NCBI RefSeq assembly: GCF_017377715.1
Contig: NZ_JAFVMF010000001.1
Coordinates: 310,001 to 374,000 of the forward strand
Length of the DNA: 64,000 bases
DNA from: Acetobacter sacchari
GTDB taxonomy: Bacteria > Pseudomonadota > Alphaproteobacteria > Acetobacterales > Acetobacteraceae
Reading direction: 5' to 3'
Shown: piece by piece, positions 27,280-37,849 of the stretch
How the letters are laid out: the number at the start of each line of letters is the position of its first letter
Numbering within the stretch: the stretch's first letter is position 1
Translations under genes and position numbers: made by a program
Notes under the pieces: generated by a model
Seen by the model: only the letters and a program-made list of their open reading frames with translations
What the model was told of the DNA's origin: nothing
Databases searched by the model: none

Positions 27280-28263
27280 TCAATCGAAATAGGTCGGAAG
27301 TCGCGGGGCGTAAGGCTGTTCCAGAGAGGCGACTTCCTTGGGGCTGAGTTTGATATCGAGCGCCGCGACGGCGTCGGCGAGATGCTTTGGTCGCGTTGCG
27401 CCGATAATCGGCGAAGTGACAAGAGGATTATTGAATACCCATGCCATCGCCGCAGTGGCCATCGAGACACCATGTGTAGCAGCGATTTTTTCGACGGCGT
27501 CGATGATGGGCTTGTCGCTATGCAGGAACAGTGGACGGCCAGACCTGTCTTCAGTTGGATTGTTTGCTCCCCGCGTGGTGCTTTTGTCTCCCCAGGGGCG
27601 CGTGACGAGGCCTGCGGCCAGAGGGCTCCATGGCAACGATCCGACGCCCTGATCGGCGAGCACGCCAAACATTTCACGTTCCTCCTCTCGTTGCACCAGA
27701 TTGTACTGGTGTTGCATGGAGACAAATCGCGTCCAGCCGTTCAGGGCTGCGATATACTGCATTTTGGAAAACTGCCATGCCCACATTGACGAAGCGCCGA
27801 TATAACGGGCTTTCCCAGCCTTCACGACGTCGTGCAGGGCCTCCATTGTTTCCTCGACCGGCGCGTTCGGATCAAAACGATGGATCTGATACAGGTCGAT
27901 ATAGTCAGTTCCCAGTCGTTTCAGGGAAGCGTCGATCTGCTCCATCACCGCCTTGCGCGACAAGCCAGACCCGCCGGGACCGTCGTGCATCGGGAAATTC
28001 AGCTTGGTTGCAAGAACGATATCATCACGACGTGCGAGGTTCGCAATCGCTCGTCCGACGATTTCTTCCGAGGTGCCCTGACCGTAAACATTGGCGGTAT
28101 CCCAGAACGTTATTCCCAGATCAAGCGCCTGCCGGAAAATGGGTTGAGCGTCCTCTTCGCTCAATGACCATGAGCCCGAGAAACCGCCTGTGCCAAAGCT
28201 CATGCATCCAAGTGTGAGGCGGCTTACCTTCAGGCCGGAATTACCAAGTCGCGTGTATTGCAT
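27280..28263 (-). CDS. Aldo/keto reductase, 327 aa
   Basis: An NADPH-dependent carbonyl reductase with the (beta/alpha)8 fold. The catalytic tetrad is visible: Asp and Tyr in FWDTANVYGQGTSEE, Lys in VLATKLNFP, His in YQIHRFDPN. NADPH-binding loop near the C terminus: SPIIGATRPKHLADAV. Length is standard for the AKR11/YajO-like groups. A second aldo/keto reductase follows upstream on the same strand, 139 bp away. The substrate is unknown. Confidence 0.93.
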   Translation of the reverse strand: MQYTRLGNSGLKVSRLTLGCMSFGTGGFSGSWSLSEEDAQPIFRQALDLGITFWDTANVYGQGTSEEIVGRAIANLARRDDIVLATKLNFPMHDGPGGSGLSRKAVMEQIDASLKRLGTDYIDLYQIHRFDPNAPVEETMEALHDVVKAGKARYIGASSMWAWQFSKMQYIAALNGWTRFVSMQHQYNLVQREEEREMFGVLADQGVGSLPWSPLAAGLVTRPWGDKSTTRGANNPTEDRSGRPLFLHSDKPIIDAVEKIAATHGVSMATAAMAWVFNNPLVTSPIIGATRPKHLADAVAALDIKLSPKEVASLEQPYAPRLPTYFD

Positions 28264-28402
28264 AAATCACCTCATAGATTCCGTTTGCTTCCGGGGTAGG
28301 CAAAGAGCCGCAACCTGCTTTCGTGGTGGGCGCGAACGGAAAACATTGCATCGTTGACTTCCGGCGTCTGGCCAGTAGCCGGTTTTGCGACTCATCGACG
28401 TT

Positions 28403-29395
<993 letters not shown>

Positions 29396-29473
29396 TCATT
29401 CCTTTCAGTCGGCTGGGTCGGGGTGGAAGGCCTCAGGGAGGCGATCACTTTCCACGCGCCGCAACATGGCCGT

Positions 29474-29502
29474 AGCGTTATGTGAACGTCCTACATAACG
29501 CT
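29474..29502. promoter_or_regulatory. Perfect inverted repeat between divergent AKR and LysR genes (probable operator)
   Basis: AGCGTTATGT (29474-29483) and ACATAACGCT (29493-29502) are exact inverse complements separated by nine bases. The site lies in the 168-bp gap between the divergent genes and contains the T-N11-A pattern typical of LysR-protein binding, so it is a likely autoregulatory operator. Confidence 0.65.
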
Positions 29503-29560
29503 CGCTTCGCTTATGAATTAGATGCTAAGTTCCGCATGAAGTTATATTTTAGGTTCATAT

Positions 29561-30457
29561 ATGAAGCGCGACGAACTTGGCGACTTGATGGCGTTTCTGA
29601 TTGTCGCTGAGGAGCGGAGCTTCACGCGTGCGGCCGCTCGGCTGGCGACGTCGCAATCTTCGCTCAGTCATACTGTCCGGCGTCTGGAAGAACGGATGGG
29701 GGTGCGGCTTCTGACGCGCACCACCCGTAATGTCGCGCCTACCGAAGCTGGAGAGCAGCTTGCGGAGACCCTGCGGCCTGCGTTTAATGATATAGTGGCG
29801 AAGATGAATGCGATCAGTGCGCTACGGCAAAGACCAGCGGGCTTGATTCGGGTTACGACCAGCAGGCATGCCGCCCAAACCATTCTGATGCCCGCGGCGA
29901 AGCGGTTGATGCTTGATTATCCAGAGATCAGGATCGAACTCACCGTCGATCAGAGGTTAGTCGATCTCGTTGCGGAGAGATACGACGCTGGCGTCCGGTT
30001 GGGCGAGCAAGTCGAAAAGGACATGGTGGCCGTTAAAATTGGCCCGGACTTGCGCATGGTAGTCGTGGGTTCGCCGGAGTATTTTGCGGTAAATCCTAAA
30101 CCTATGACCCCTCATGATTTGACTGCGCACAATTGCATTAATATCCGGCTGCCTACGTACGGCGGTCTTTACGCATGGGAGCTCGAAAAGGATGGGCGAG
30201 CTCTGAATGTGCGCGTGGAGGGGCAGTTCGTCTGCAACGACGTTCCGATGATTATAGACGCGGCCCTCAGTGGTCTGGGGCTTGCATGTTTGCCGGAGGA
30301 TCAGTTCGACGCTTTGATTGACGAGGGGCGGCTGGTGCGTGTTCTGGAGGATTGGTGCCCGCCGTTCTCCGGCTATCATCTCTATTATCCCAGTCGCCGC
30401 CAGACCTCGCCAGCGTTTAATCTGCTGGTTGAGGCGTTGCGTTATCGCGAGTTATAG
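29561..30457 (+). CDS. LysR-family transcriptional regulator, 298 aa
   Basis: The helix-turn-helix is SFTRAAARLATSQSSLSHTV, followed by RRLEERMGVRLLTRTTRN and the hinge. The effector-binding domain has GLIRVTTSRHAAQTILMPA and continues to residue 298. Divergent from the two aldo/keto reductases across an inverted repeat, it fits the classic LysR arrangement for regulating a reductase gene responding to an aldehyde or xenobiotic. The effector is unknown. Confidence 0.93.
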   Translation: MKRDELGDLMAFLIVAEERSFTRAAARLATSQSSLSHTVRRLEERMGVRLLTRTTRNVAPTEAGEQLAETLRPAFNDIVAKMNAISALRQRPAGLIRVTTSRHAAQTILMPAAKRLMLDYPEIRIELTVDQRLVDLVAERYDAGVRLGEQVEKDMVAVKIGPDLRMVVVGSPEYFAVNPKPMTPHDLTAHNCINIRLPTYGGLYAWELEKDGRALNVRVEGQFVCNDVPMIIDAALSGLGLACLPEDQFDALIDEGRLVRVLEDWCPPFSGYHLYYPSRRQTSPAFNLLVEALRYREL

Positions 30458-31118
30458 AATTGCACGCAGTAAATATTAATTTGGTGTTTTGTTATTGAAT
30501 TATATATTTAAATAACGCGACGAAAACGTGAGTATATATTAAAATTTACTTTGCGCTAATAACGAGTATTGTTTGCTGTTGATCTGCGTAGTGTGTCTCC
30601 GTCCGCAAAGCTGCTGGCAGTGTTTCGACGGCGCAGGGGCTCAAGGCGCCGATCGCCGACGATTGGTGTTTGTTATTATGGTTATTGATGAAACCACGCT
30701 CATGATCTTTCGGTGACGCCGTGAGCTTGTGGGCAATCTAAGGGCGCTAATGTGCTCCGGGACAAGCGCCACTTTCTCAGTTCGAGAAGAACCCTGGCTT
30801 TCATCCGCTTGAGCCCCAATCGGTCACGGCGACTGCTCATCTGTCTTCGGCCGTGGGTAAGCGGAGAAAACCAGGTTGCGTTGCCGCGTGGGCGGCGGCT
30901 TGTGACGTCACTCACACAGTGATGTGATATTTGTATCATTATCACATAAAAAATACCACTTTACTGTGATCTTCATGTTCTCTATGTGAAGTTGTGCCGG
31001 TTGGGTGAACTCGTTCGCGCAGAAGACGAGACGCCCTCCTGCCGGGCTTTCTGGCCGCTGCGCGGCGGGGGGCCTGGTGCTATCAGTCATGAGGGGCACA
31101 AAAAGGAGAGCGTGATTT
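30458..31118. other. Intergenic region with DeoR-operon control sequences
   Basis: The first 160 bp is AT rich. Between about 30600 and 30910 the composition returns to normal and short minus-strand frames occur, but I cannot recognise a product and take this part as possible decayed coding sequence. The last 200 bp holds the inverted repeat at 30923-30946 and presumably the promoter of the DeoR-led operon. Confidence 0.45.
30923..30946. promoter_or_regulatory. Inverted repeat, candidate DeoR-family operator
   Basis: TGTGATA (30923-30929) and TATCACA (30940-30946) form a perfect 7-bp inverted repeat with a 10-base spacer, about 175 bp before the DeoR start. A weaker copy-like CTTCA ... TGTGAAG element follows near 30971-30992. 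DeoR-family repressors of sugar operons commonly bind such AT-rich palindromes in front of their own gene. Confidence 0.5.
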
Positions 31119-31967
31119 ATGGCGCGTTCAGTCGATACAGGTGGCGTATCAGGAGCGGTGGCGGCGCGACGTCAGGCGTTGCTGCAGTACGTTACTGCAA
31201 ACGGTAATGCGCAAATTGAGGAGTTGGCCGAACACTTCGCGACCAGCCGCATGACGGTGCACCGTGACGTTCAGGCTTTGGCGGCCGAAGGCTTGCTGCG
31301 AAAAGTGCATGGAGGCGTGACCACGCTTTCCACAGGAAGTGTGGAAACCAGCATTTTGCATCGTTCGCGGCGTGCAACTCACGAAAAGCGGGCGATTGCG
31401 AATGTCGCGTCCCGGTTAGTGTCGGCAGGCGATATCGTGGTGCTCGACGACTCGTCGACTGCCGCAATACTGAGCGATTACCTGGTCCAAAAGGCGCCGC
31501 TGATTGTCATAACCAACAGTCTGGGAACGGGGGCGCGTCTCTCATCCGCCCGTGGAATCGAGCTAATCTCACTGGGGGGGCAATATCGGCCGACATTCGA
31601 TGCGTTTTTTGGAAACCTTTGCGAATTGTCGGTGTCTGCGTTGAGGGCGAACACATTGTTCATGTCCGTGTCTGCAATCCATGGCACGACGGCCTATCAT
31701 CAAGAGCAGGAGGTCATCAAAGCCAAGCTTGCCATGATGGAGATCGTCGATCGGAGAGTTTTGCTTGTCGACAGCATGAAATTCGACGTCAGCGCTTTGA
31801 ACCGACTGGCGGATCTAACTGCTTTTGACATCGTTATAACGGACGCCGGAATTGCGCCGGATACAAGGTCGCGTCTGGAAGATGCTGGCGTCAACTTGCA
31901 GATTGCCTCTCTGCGCCCCGAACGTGGGGCGAATCAGGCGGAGGTCATGCAGGTCTCTGAAGAATAA
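31119..31967 (+). CDS. DeoR-family sugar-operon repressor, 282 aa
   Basis: The N-terminal DeoR helix-turn-helix reads RRQALLQYVTANGNAQIEEL then FATSRMTVHRDVQALAAEGL and LRKVHGGVTT. The C-terminal sugar-phosphate-sensing domain shows IVVLDDSSTAAILSDYL, KAPLIVITNSL and VDSMKFDVSALNR. It is the first gene of the operon with an AAAGGAG ribosome site, and the inducer is probably a phosphorylated intermediate of the pathway encoded downstream. Confidence 0.93.
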   Translation: MARSVDTGGVSGAVAARRQALLQYVTANGNAQIEELAEHFATSRMTVHRDVQALAAEGLLRKVHGGVTTLSTGSVETSILHRSRRATHEKRAIANVASRLVSAGDIVVLDDSSTAAILSDYLVQKAPLIVITNSLGTGARLSSARGIELISLGGQYRPTFDAFFGNLCELSVSALRANTLFMSVSAIHGTTAYHQEQEVIKAKLAMMEIVDRRVLLVDSMKFDVSALNRLADLTAFDIVITDAGIAPDTRSRLEDAGVNLQIASLRPERGANQAEVMQVSEE

Positions 31968-31984
31968 ACAGAAGGAGTGGAAAG

Positions 31985-32473
31985 ATGCGTATTGTGGTCG
32001 GAGGTGACAGCGCGGGCGAGGGATTGGCGCATGTTCTGTACGAATACTTGTCTCAGAAAGAGGGTTTGACGGTCGTTGATATGTCACACCCGCGCGGCGG
32101 CGACAAGGAACTGTATTCCGAACTAAGTGAGCGTGTGTGTCTCTCCATCATCGACGGTGAGTTCGACCGCGGCATCTTGTGTTGCGGCACAGGTATTGGC
32201 GTGTGCATGTCGGCGAACAAAATTCCAGGAATACGCGCGGCGCAGACGCATGATACCTACTCGGCGGAGCGCGCAGCGCTTTCAAACGACGCGCATATCA
32301 TCACGATGGGAGCGCGTGTTATCGGTGCGGAGTTGGCTAAAGTGATTGCTGACGCCTGGATTATGAAGAGTTTTGATCCCAAAAGTGCGTCCGCCAAAAA
32401 CGTAGCTGGCGTTGACGCGTTGGGAAGAAAATATGGTGGTAAGGCGGGACGCGAGGATAAGCTGGCCTGTTAA
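31985..32473 (+). CDS. RpiB/LacAB-family sugar-phosphate isomerase (EryI/DerI-like), 162 aa
   Basis: This family interconverts aldose and ketose phosphates such as ribose-5-P/ribulose-5-P or erythrose-4-P/erythrulose-4-P. It shows the catalytic Cys and phosphate loop ILCCGTGIGVCMSANK (Cys 66/67) and NDAHIITMGARVIG. The N-terminal VVGGDSAGEGLAHVL is the usual first strand. It starts 17 bp after the DeoR gene with AGAAGGAG. Together with the downstream kinase and TIM-like gene it fits the EryI step to D-erythrose-4-phosphate, but ribose-5-P isomerase activity cannot be excluded. Confidence 0.88.
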   Translation: MRIVVGGDSAGEGLAHVLYEYLSQKEGLTVVDMSHPRGGDKELYSELSERVCLSIIDGEFDRGILCCGTGIGVCMSANKIPGIRAAQTHDTYSAERAALSNDAHIITMGARVIGAELAKVIADAWIMKSFDPKSASAKNVAGVDALGRKYGGKAGREDKLAC

Positions 32474-32525
32474 CACGCCCGAATTGAAAATAACCGGACA
32501 AGACGGTTTCGAAAGAAAAATAAAA

Positions 32526-33458
32526 ATGAAACATGTTTTTCTGCTTTCTGCAATTCTGGCCGCAGGCGTCATGGTTTCGCCGACACCAATGAAGGCGGCG
32601 GATACGAGTGGTCCAATGCGCTTTGTGTTGATTCCGAAGACGGTTCACCCCTGGTTCGACAAGGTCAACGCTGGCGCGCAGTCGGCCGCTACGATGCTGA
32701 GTAAGGCGACGGGACAGCAAATTACGGTTGAGTATCGTGCGCCGCAAAATGCTGACGTCTCGATGCAAAATGACATCATCGAGCGAGCGATTGCGACACA
32801 TCCGAATGGAATTTTGTTGGATCCTCTTGATGAAAAGGGGAATCGTTCGACCATGGAGGAAGCTGACGGTCAGGGTGTGGGACTGACGGTGTTTGACTCG
32901 CCTCCACCGCAGGGCATGGACGTGACCGGCGTCGGTGCAGATTTTTGCGAACAGGGCACGTTGGCGGCTGAACGATTGGTCAAATTGATAGACGAAAAGG
33001 GGGAAGTCGCGATTATGATGGGCGTACCCACCGCGCCTAATCATTCCATTCGTGCGCAGTGCGAGCAGAAGGTGTTCGCAAAATACCCTGCTATAAAAGT
33101 GGTCGCCACGGGCATCGACAATGACAGCATCGAGACGGCGCAGAAGCAGGCGTCGGCGATTATGCAGGCTCACCCCAACCTGGTGGGATGGGTGGCTTGC
33201 GACGCTGCAGGGCCGGTAGGCGTAGGGCAGGCAATTCGGGAGAGTGGCCAAACCGGTAAGGTAAAGGAAGTCGGGCTCGACAATCTCAATGATATGATCC
33301 AGTTGATCAAAGACGGAGTCGCGGAGTCGTCGGCGTCAAGTCGTCCGGAAATGCAGGGTTATTGGGCTGTCGTTGCGGCGTGGCAGAAAGCGGCCGGGCA
33401 GAAGACCCCAAAAAATATCGATACCGGAATAGACATTATCACCAAACAGTCTCTTTAA
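32526..33458 (+). CDS. Periplasmic sugar-binding protein of a ribose-type ABC importer, 310 aa
   Basis: A cleavable signal peptide (MKHVFLLSAILAAGVMVSPT with AxA site at PMKAAD) is followed by an RbsB-like type I binding fold: MRFVLIPKTVHPWFDKVNAG, GILLDPLDEKGN and a second lobe with VGWVACDAAGPVGVGQAI. The ATG at 32526 is chosen because it begins the signal peptide; the frame opens at 32412 inside the previous gene. It delivers the substrate to the ABC proteins encoded next. Confidence 0.93.
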   Translation: MKHVFLLSAILAAGVMVSPTPMKAADTSGPMRFVLIPKTVHPWFDKVNAGAQSAATMLSKATGQQITVEYRAPQNADVSMQNDIIERAIATHPNGILLDPLDEKGNRSTMEEADGQGVGLTVFDSPPPQGMDVTGVGADFCEQGTLAAERLVKLIDEKGEVAIMMGVPTAPNHSIRAQCEQKVFAKYPAIKVVATGIDNDSIETAQKQASAIMQAHPNLVGWVACDAAGPVGVGQAIRESGQTGKVKEVGLDNLNDMIQLIKDGVAESSASSRPEMQGYWAVVAAWQKAAGQKTPKNIDTGIDIITKQSL

Positions 33459-33483
33459 GGTTATCCGACGCCTGGAGGTGAAC

Positions 33484-34983
33484 ATGTCGTTTCTGAAGGT
33501 TGCAGGAATCCGTAAGGAGTACCCAGGCGTCGTTGCTCTGGATCGTGTCGATCTGTCGCTAGAACCGGGAAGAATTCATATTCTTGCGGGTGAAAATGGG
33601 GCGGGCAAATCTACGCTGATCAAGACCATTACAGGTCTTGTAACGCCTGACGCCGGTTCGATAGATATTGAGGGAGAGGACGCGCTGGCGAACAGGGCGC
33701 TCTTTTCTAAAATAGCTTATGTGCCGCAAGAGTTGAATTTATTTGCGTCGATGACCGTCGCAGAAAATATGTTCATGCCATTCGGGCGTGCGGGTTTTGG
33801 TGGTCTCGCGGTATCGCGGCGCGCCATGAAAGTTGCTGCGGATAAATTTATTGAACGTTTCGGCATGCATTGCCTGGCTGACCAATCGGTGAGTAGCATC
33901 AGCGTGCCGGATCAGCAGCTTCTGCAGATTGCACGCGCTGCGTCGCGTGACAGTTTTGGCGTATTGATACTGGATGAACCAACTTCGTCTTTGACGGCGA
34001 ACGAGACACAACATCTTTTCGGCATTATTCGTCAACTTTGTGCAGAAGGTGTTGCAATTGTATTTGTATCTCACAAAATGGAAGAAATATTCGAATTGGG
34101 AGATACGGTGACGGTGCTGCGAAATGGGCGTAGCGTCGGGACCTACTCCATGACGGATATGACGGAAAGCCGCCTTATTCATCTGATGTCGGGGAACAGC
34201 ATATCCCTTGAGGAGCGCTTCCAGCCACGGCGGGAGGCAGGAGAAGTGCTGCTGTCTGTAGAGGGATTGGCGGGGCCGGGATTTTCCGATGCAAATTTCT
34301 CCGTCAGGCGCGGAGAAATCGTAGGATTCGCTGGCCTGGTCGGTGCAGGACGCTCCGAGTTGATGCAAACTATGTTTGGATATTATCGGGCGACGGGTGG
34401 CAAGTGCCTGCTGGATGGAGCGGCTATTCCACCGGGCCGTACTGACAAGGCTGTTGCAGCAGGTATGGTCTACTTGTCCGAAGAAAGAAAGCACCACGGA
34501 ATCTTCCCGCTTCTCAGCGTAAGGGAAAATATAGGGGCCTCCATAATGGATCAGCTCACTCGGGGCGGAGTGATCTCCGGACGCAAAGAGCAGGACAGAA
34601 TCAAAAATATAGTTCGCGATTTCGACGTGAGAACATCGTCGGTCGAAAAAAGTATAAAATTCCTTTCCGGGGGTAACCAACAAAAAGCGATTATCGGACG
34701 TGCGATGGCGAGACGTCCTAAAATTCTCATATTTGACGAACCAACAAAAGGAATTGATATAGGAACAAAATTTCAAATCTACAAAATCATGCAAGAATTG
34801 GCGGAAGGCGGGGCTGGAATCATTCTGGTTTCCTCTGAAATGGCTGAACTGCAACGGTGTGCGAGCCGTATCGTTACAATGTACGATCGTCGAATCAACG
34901 GTTCGTTTGATCAGGCGTCCACCGACGTCAACACACTCGTAGGCGCGATCATTGGCGCCCGGGAGAGTCGTCATGTCGCATGA
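33484..34983 (+). CDS. Sugar ABC transporter ATPase with two nucleotide-binding domains (RbsA type), 499 aa
   Basis: The first domain has Walker A GENGAGKSTLIK, signature region ISVPDQQLLQIARAASRD and Walker B VLILDEPTSSL. The second domain has the degenerate Walker A GLVGAGRSELMQ, signature LSGGNQQKAIIGRAMARRP and ILIFDEPTKGID, the pattern of RbsA/MglA/XylG. GGAGG five bases upstream selects the ATG at 33484. It overlaps the permease gene by 11 bases. Confidence 0.95.
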   Translation: MSFLKVAGIRKEYPGVVALDRVDLSLEPGRIHILAGENGAGKSTLIKTITGLVTPDAGSIDIEGEDALANRALFSKIAYVPQELNLFASMTVAENMFMPFGRAGFGGLAVSRRAMKVAADKFIERFGMHCLADQSVSSISVPDQQLLQIARAASRDSFGVLILDEPTSSLTANETQHLFGIIRQLCAEGVAIVFVSHKMEEIFELGDTVTVLRNGRSVGTYSMTDMTESRLIHLMSGNSISLEERFQPRREAGEVLLSVEGLAGPGFSDANFSVRRGEIVGFAGLVGAGRSELMQTMFGYYRATGGKCLLDGAAIPPGRTDKAVAAGMVYLSEERKHHGIFPLLSVRENIGASIMDQLTRGGVISGRKEQDRIKNIVRDFDVRTSSVEKSIKFLSGGNQQKAIIGRAMARRPKILIFDEPTKGIDIGTKFQIYKIMQELAEGGAGIILVSSEMAELQRCASRIVTMYDRRINGSFDQASTDVNTLVGAIIGARESRHVA

Positions 34984-35989
34984 AACTACTGCCCCAGCCG
35001 CGGCTTCGCCGACAGCGGAAAAGAAGCTGCTGAAGACATTAATCGATCGCTTTGCAGGGAATTCGCTTGGCGGCGTTATGGCCGCTCTGGTCATCATTTT
35101 TATTGTCGCATGCTTCCTTTCGCCATACTTCCTGACGCGCTTTAACATGATGATCATCGCGCGTTCTCTGGCGTTTATTGGCCTGATCACTATCGGTCAG
35201 GCGATTTTGATGATTCTTGGTGAACTGGATCTCTCTGTCGGCGCTATAGGGGGCCTGAGCGGAATCGCCAGCGGTGTCCTGATGGTGCAATATGGAGTCA
35301 ACCCTTGGGTTGCGATCATCTTGTGCCTGTTCCTTGGCGCAGCATGTGGTTTGTTGAACGGGCTGCTTGTGACCCGGCTTCAGCTTCACTCGCTTGTGCT
35401 GACGATTGGTATGGCTGGCGTGTATGGCGGCGCGATACTTGTGGCGACGAAGGGCGTTGCAATCACCGGAATCCCGCACGACATCACATTTCTCGGTAGT
35501 GGCATGATCGCGGGAGTGCCTATCCCCTTTGTCGCTTTGCTGGCGATCCTGATTGTTGTGGGATTTGTCATGCAGCGCACCCCATTGGGAAGGTATGTAT
35601 ACGCAATAGGCAGTAATGCGGAAGCTGCGCGTATGCTGGGTCTGCGGGTCGCGGCAATCCGCGTAGGCGCTTTTGTGACTGCCGGATTTCTGTCGGCGGT
35701 TGCGGGCATCCTGATGGTGGCGAGGTTGGGGAGCGCGCAACCTTCGATAGGCGATACATGGGTTCTATCGCCTATTGCAGCGGCCGTAATTGGCGGTGTG
35801 GCGACGACGGGTGGCCTTGGGAGTCCAATCGGAGCTGTCCTCGGGGCCGTGATTATCGGCATTATCGAAAACATCATCGTCCTTTTTGGAATATCTCCAT
35901 ACTGGCAATCGATCGTAAGCGGCGGAATCGTCGTGCTCGCGATTTCCTTCGATTCCCTGACGCGTCGTTATCTCAACCGCAGCGCGTGA
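34973..35989 (+). CDS. Sugar ABC transporter permease (RbsC type), 338 aa
   Basis: Eight to nine hydrophobic helices with the family signature ILMILGELDLSVGAIGGLSG near residue 80 and VTAGFLSAVAGILMVARLGSA, then VIGGVATTGGLGSPIGAVLG in the cytoplasmic loop that contacts the ATPase. The ATG at 34973, within the end of the ATPase gene and behind GGAG, is preferred. It forms the importer with the two upstream genes. Confidence 0.95.
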   Translation: MSHETTAPAAASPTAEKKLLKTLIDRFAGNSLGGVMAALVIIFIVACFLSPYFLTRFNMMIIARSLAFIGLITIGQAILMILGELDLSVGAIGGLSGIASGVLMVQYGVNPWVAIILCLFLGAACGLLNGLLVTRLQLHSLVLTIGMAGVYGGAILVATKGVAITGIPHDITFLGSGMIAGVPIPFVALLAILIVVGFVMQRTPLGRYVYAIGSNAEAARMLGLRVAAIRVGAFVTAGFLSAVAGILMVARLGSAQPSIGDTWVLSPIAAAVIGGVATTGGLGSPIGAVLGAVIIGIIENIIVLFGISPYWQSIVSGGIVVLAISFDSLTRRYLNRSA

Positions 35990-36057
35990 TGGCGATCCAT
36001 TTCGCGCCGTGACCCAAAGACCAATTCCGAAAAATAAAAAATAAAGGAACCGCATCA

Positions 36058-37779
36058 ATGACTCGGATTTGCGGAGATGCTTCTGAATTCGCGGCTTCGG
36101 CTCTTCATGGCTACTGCCTTGCGCACCACGATATCGTGAGGCCCGTGCGGGGAGGAGTTGTGCGTCGCACGCAGAGCGACAACGGAAGAGTTGCGTTGGT
36201 AGTGGGCGGCGGTTCAGGTCATTACCCGGCGTTTGTAGGGTATGTGGGTAAAGGGTTCGCCGAAGCCTCCGTAGCGGGCGATATATTCGCTTCCCCGTCT
36301 ACGCAGGCGATCATCAACGTAGCTCGAGCCGCCAACAGGGGGGGCGGCGTTATTTTAGGTTACGGAAATTACGCCGGAGATGTTCTTAATTTCGGCATCG
36401 CTGCCGAGAGGCTTCGCGACGAAGGCATTGATGTTCGTGTGCTGGCCACCACCGATGATGTTGCGAGCGCAGACGATTCCAATCGAGCGATGCGGCGCGG
36501 AATTGCCGGTGATCTGACCATTTTCAAAATAGCTGGAGCCGCCGCGGAAGCGGGACTCCTGATCGACGACGTTGATCGTATTGGTCGACACGCTAATGAC
36601 TGGACGCGGACGTTCGGCGTCGCGTTTGGTGGATGCACTATTCCCGGAGAGAAAAACAAGCTCTTTACGGTGCCAAAAGGTAGAATGGCGCTGGGCTTAG
36701 GCCTGCATGGGGAACCGGGTATCGACGAGCAGGATATTCCTGACGTTCAGCATTTGGCGAAACTGCTGTTCGAGCGCGTTATGAACGAGGCGCCAGCAGG
36801 CGCCCCGGCGAAAGTCGCTGTGCTTCTCAATGGCCTTGGCAGCACGAAGTATGAAGAGTTGTTTGTTCTGTGGGAGGCGTTAGGCGCCCTTTTTGTTGAT
36901 GCTGGCCTTACTGTTGTCGCGCCGCTTGTAGGCGAATATGCGACCAGTCTGGAGATGGCGGGCTGTTCTCTGACCTTTACATGGCTTGACGATGAGCTTG
37001 AGCAGTTTTGGCGGGCGGAGGTGCATACTCCTGCGTTGAACAGGGCGAGAGTGGACGGAGAGGCGCTGTTGGCTCTACCGGCTGAAGAAAGTTCGGTGTT
37101 CTCGTTTGAGAAAGCCTCCTCCGTCGACGGCGAGGCTGGCGGACGTTGTGTCGCGGGGGCGTTGCTGAAGCTGTCGCAGGCATTGGCGAAGGCCGAGGCC
37201 GAACTCGGGCGTATTGACGCGCAGGCGGGGGATGGAGATCACGGGCAGGGGATGGCGCGGGGTTCGGCTGCAGCAGAACGTATGGCCCAGCAAGCTGCAA
37301 AGGTTGGAGCCGGCGCGATGAGCGTGCTCGGCGCGGCTGCGGATGCCTGGGCCGACAGAGCTGGAGGCACCTCCGGAGCGCTGTGGGGAGAGGGCCTGAG
37401 GGCCTTTAGCACCGCGTTGAATGATGATGCTAAGCCGACAGCGGAACAGCTTGTGAGAGGGGCGCGTTTAGCGATGGACCGCATAATGACTCTAGGCGGG
37501 GCTAAACCGGGCGACAAGACCTTGATCGATGCGTTGGCGCCGTTCGTGGAGGCGTTTGATCATGGGGTCAAATCTGGACGGCCTGTTGTTGATGCGTGGC
37601 GCGTGGGAGCGGAGGCCTCCCAAAAAGCGGCTGACGGAACGAGGGATCTTACACCACGTCTTGGTCGTGCACGTAATCATGCGCAGCGGAGCATAGGGCT
37701 TCCAGACGCAGGAGCTTTGTCCCTCGCGCTTGCGGCGCGCGTCGTTGGTGAATTTCTTTCCAATAAGACTGATTATTAA
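36058..37779 (+). CDS. Fused DhaK-DhaL ketose kinase (dihydroxyacetone / erythrulose kinase type), 573 aa
   Basis: Residues about 1-335 are the DhaK substrate domain: LVVGGGSGHYPAFVGYVGKG (residues about 47-66) and GLGLHGEPGI with the His (217) that binds the ketose covalently. Residues about 360-570 are the DhaL ATP domain with the Mg-binding GDGDHGQGMARG (391-396 core) and GGTSGALWGEG. This is the single-chain ATP-dependent type rather than the PTS-dependent one. Between a sugar importer and a TIM-like gene it resembles the L- or D-erythrulose kinases LerK/DerK; dihydroxyacetone or glyceraldehyde kinase is the alternative. Confidence 0.88.
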   Translation: MTRICGDASEFAASALHGYCLAHHDIVRPVRGGVVRRTQSDNGRVALVVGGGSGHYPAFVGYVGKGFAEASVAGDIFASPSTQAIINVARAANRGGGVILGYGNYAGDVLNFGIAAERLRDEGIDVRVLATTDDVASADDSNRAMRRGIAGDLTIFKIAGAAAEAGLLIDDVDRIGRHANDWTRTFGVAFGGCTIPGEKNKLFTVPKGRMALGLGLHGEPGIDEQDIPDVQHLAKLLFERVMNEAPAGAPAKVAVLLNGLGSTKYEELFVLWEALGALFVDAGLTVVAPLVGEYATSLEMAGCSLTFTWLDDELEQFWRAEVHTPALNRARVDGEALLALPAEESSVFSFEKASSVDGEAGGRCVAGALLKLSQALAKAEAELGRIDAQAGDGDHGQGMARGSAAAERMAQQAAKVGAGAMSVLGAAADAWADRAGGTSGALWGEGLRAFSTALNDDAKPTAEQLVRGARLAMDRIMTLGGAKPGDKTLIDALAPFVEAFDHGVKSGRPVVDAWRVGAEASQKAADGTRDLTPRLGRARNHAQRSIGLPDAGALSLALAARVVGEFLSNKTDY

Positions 37780-37849
37780 TTTTAAGTATCTGACGATAAT
37801 TTCTTCTCAAATATACGCGGGCGTCCAAGTGTTTTGGAATTTTTAAGGC

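Noticed and set aside
27000..27280. Far attachment site of the tRNA-Tyr island
   Set aside because: No repeat of the tRNA 3' end was found by eye in this stretch or elsewhere up to the next conserved genes.
33739..35190. Long minus-strand frame of 483 residues
   Set aside because: Entirely antisense to the ABC ATPase and permease genes, which have full family motifs.
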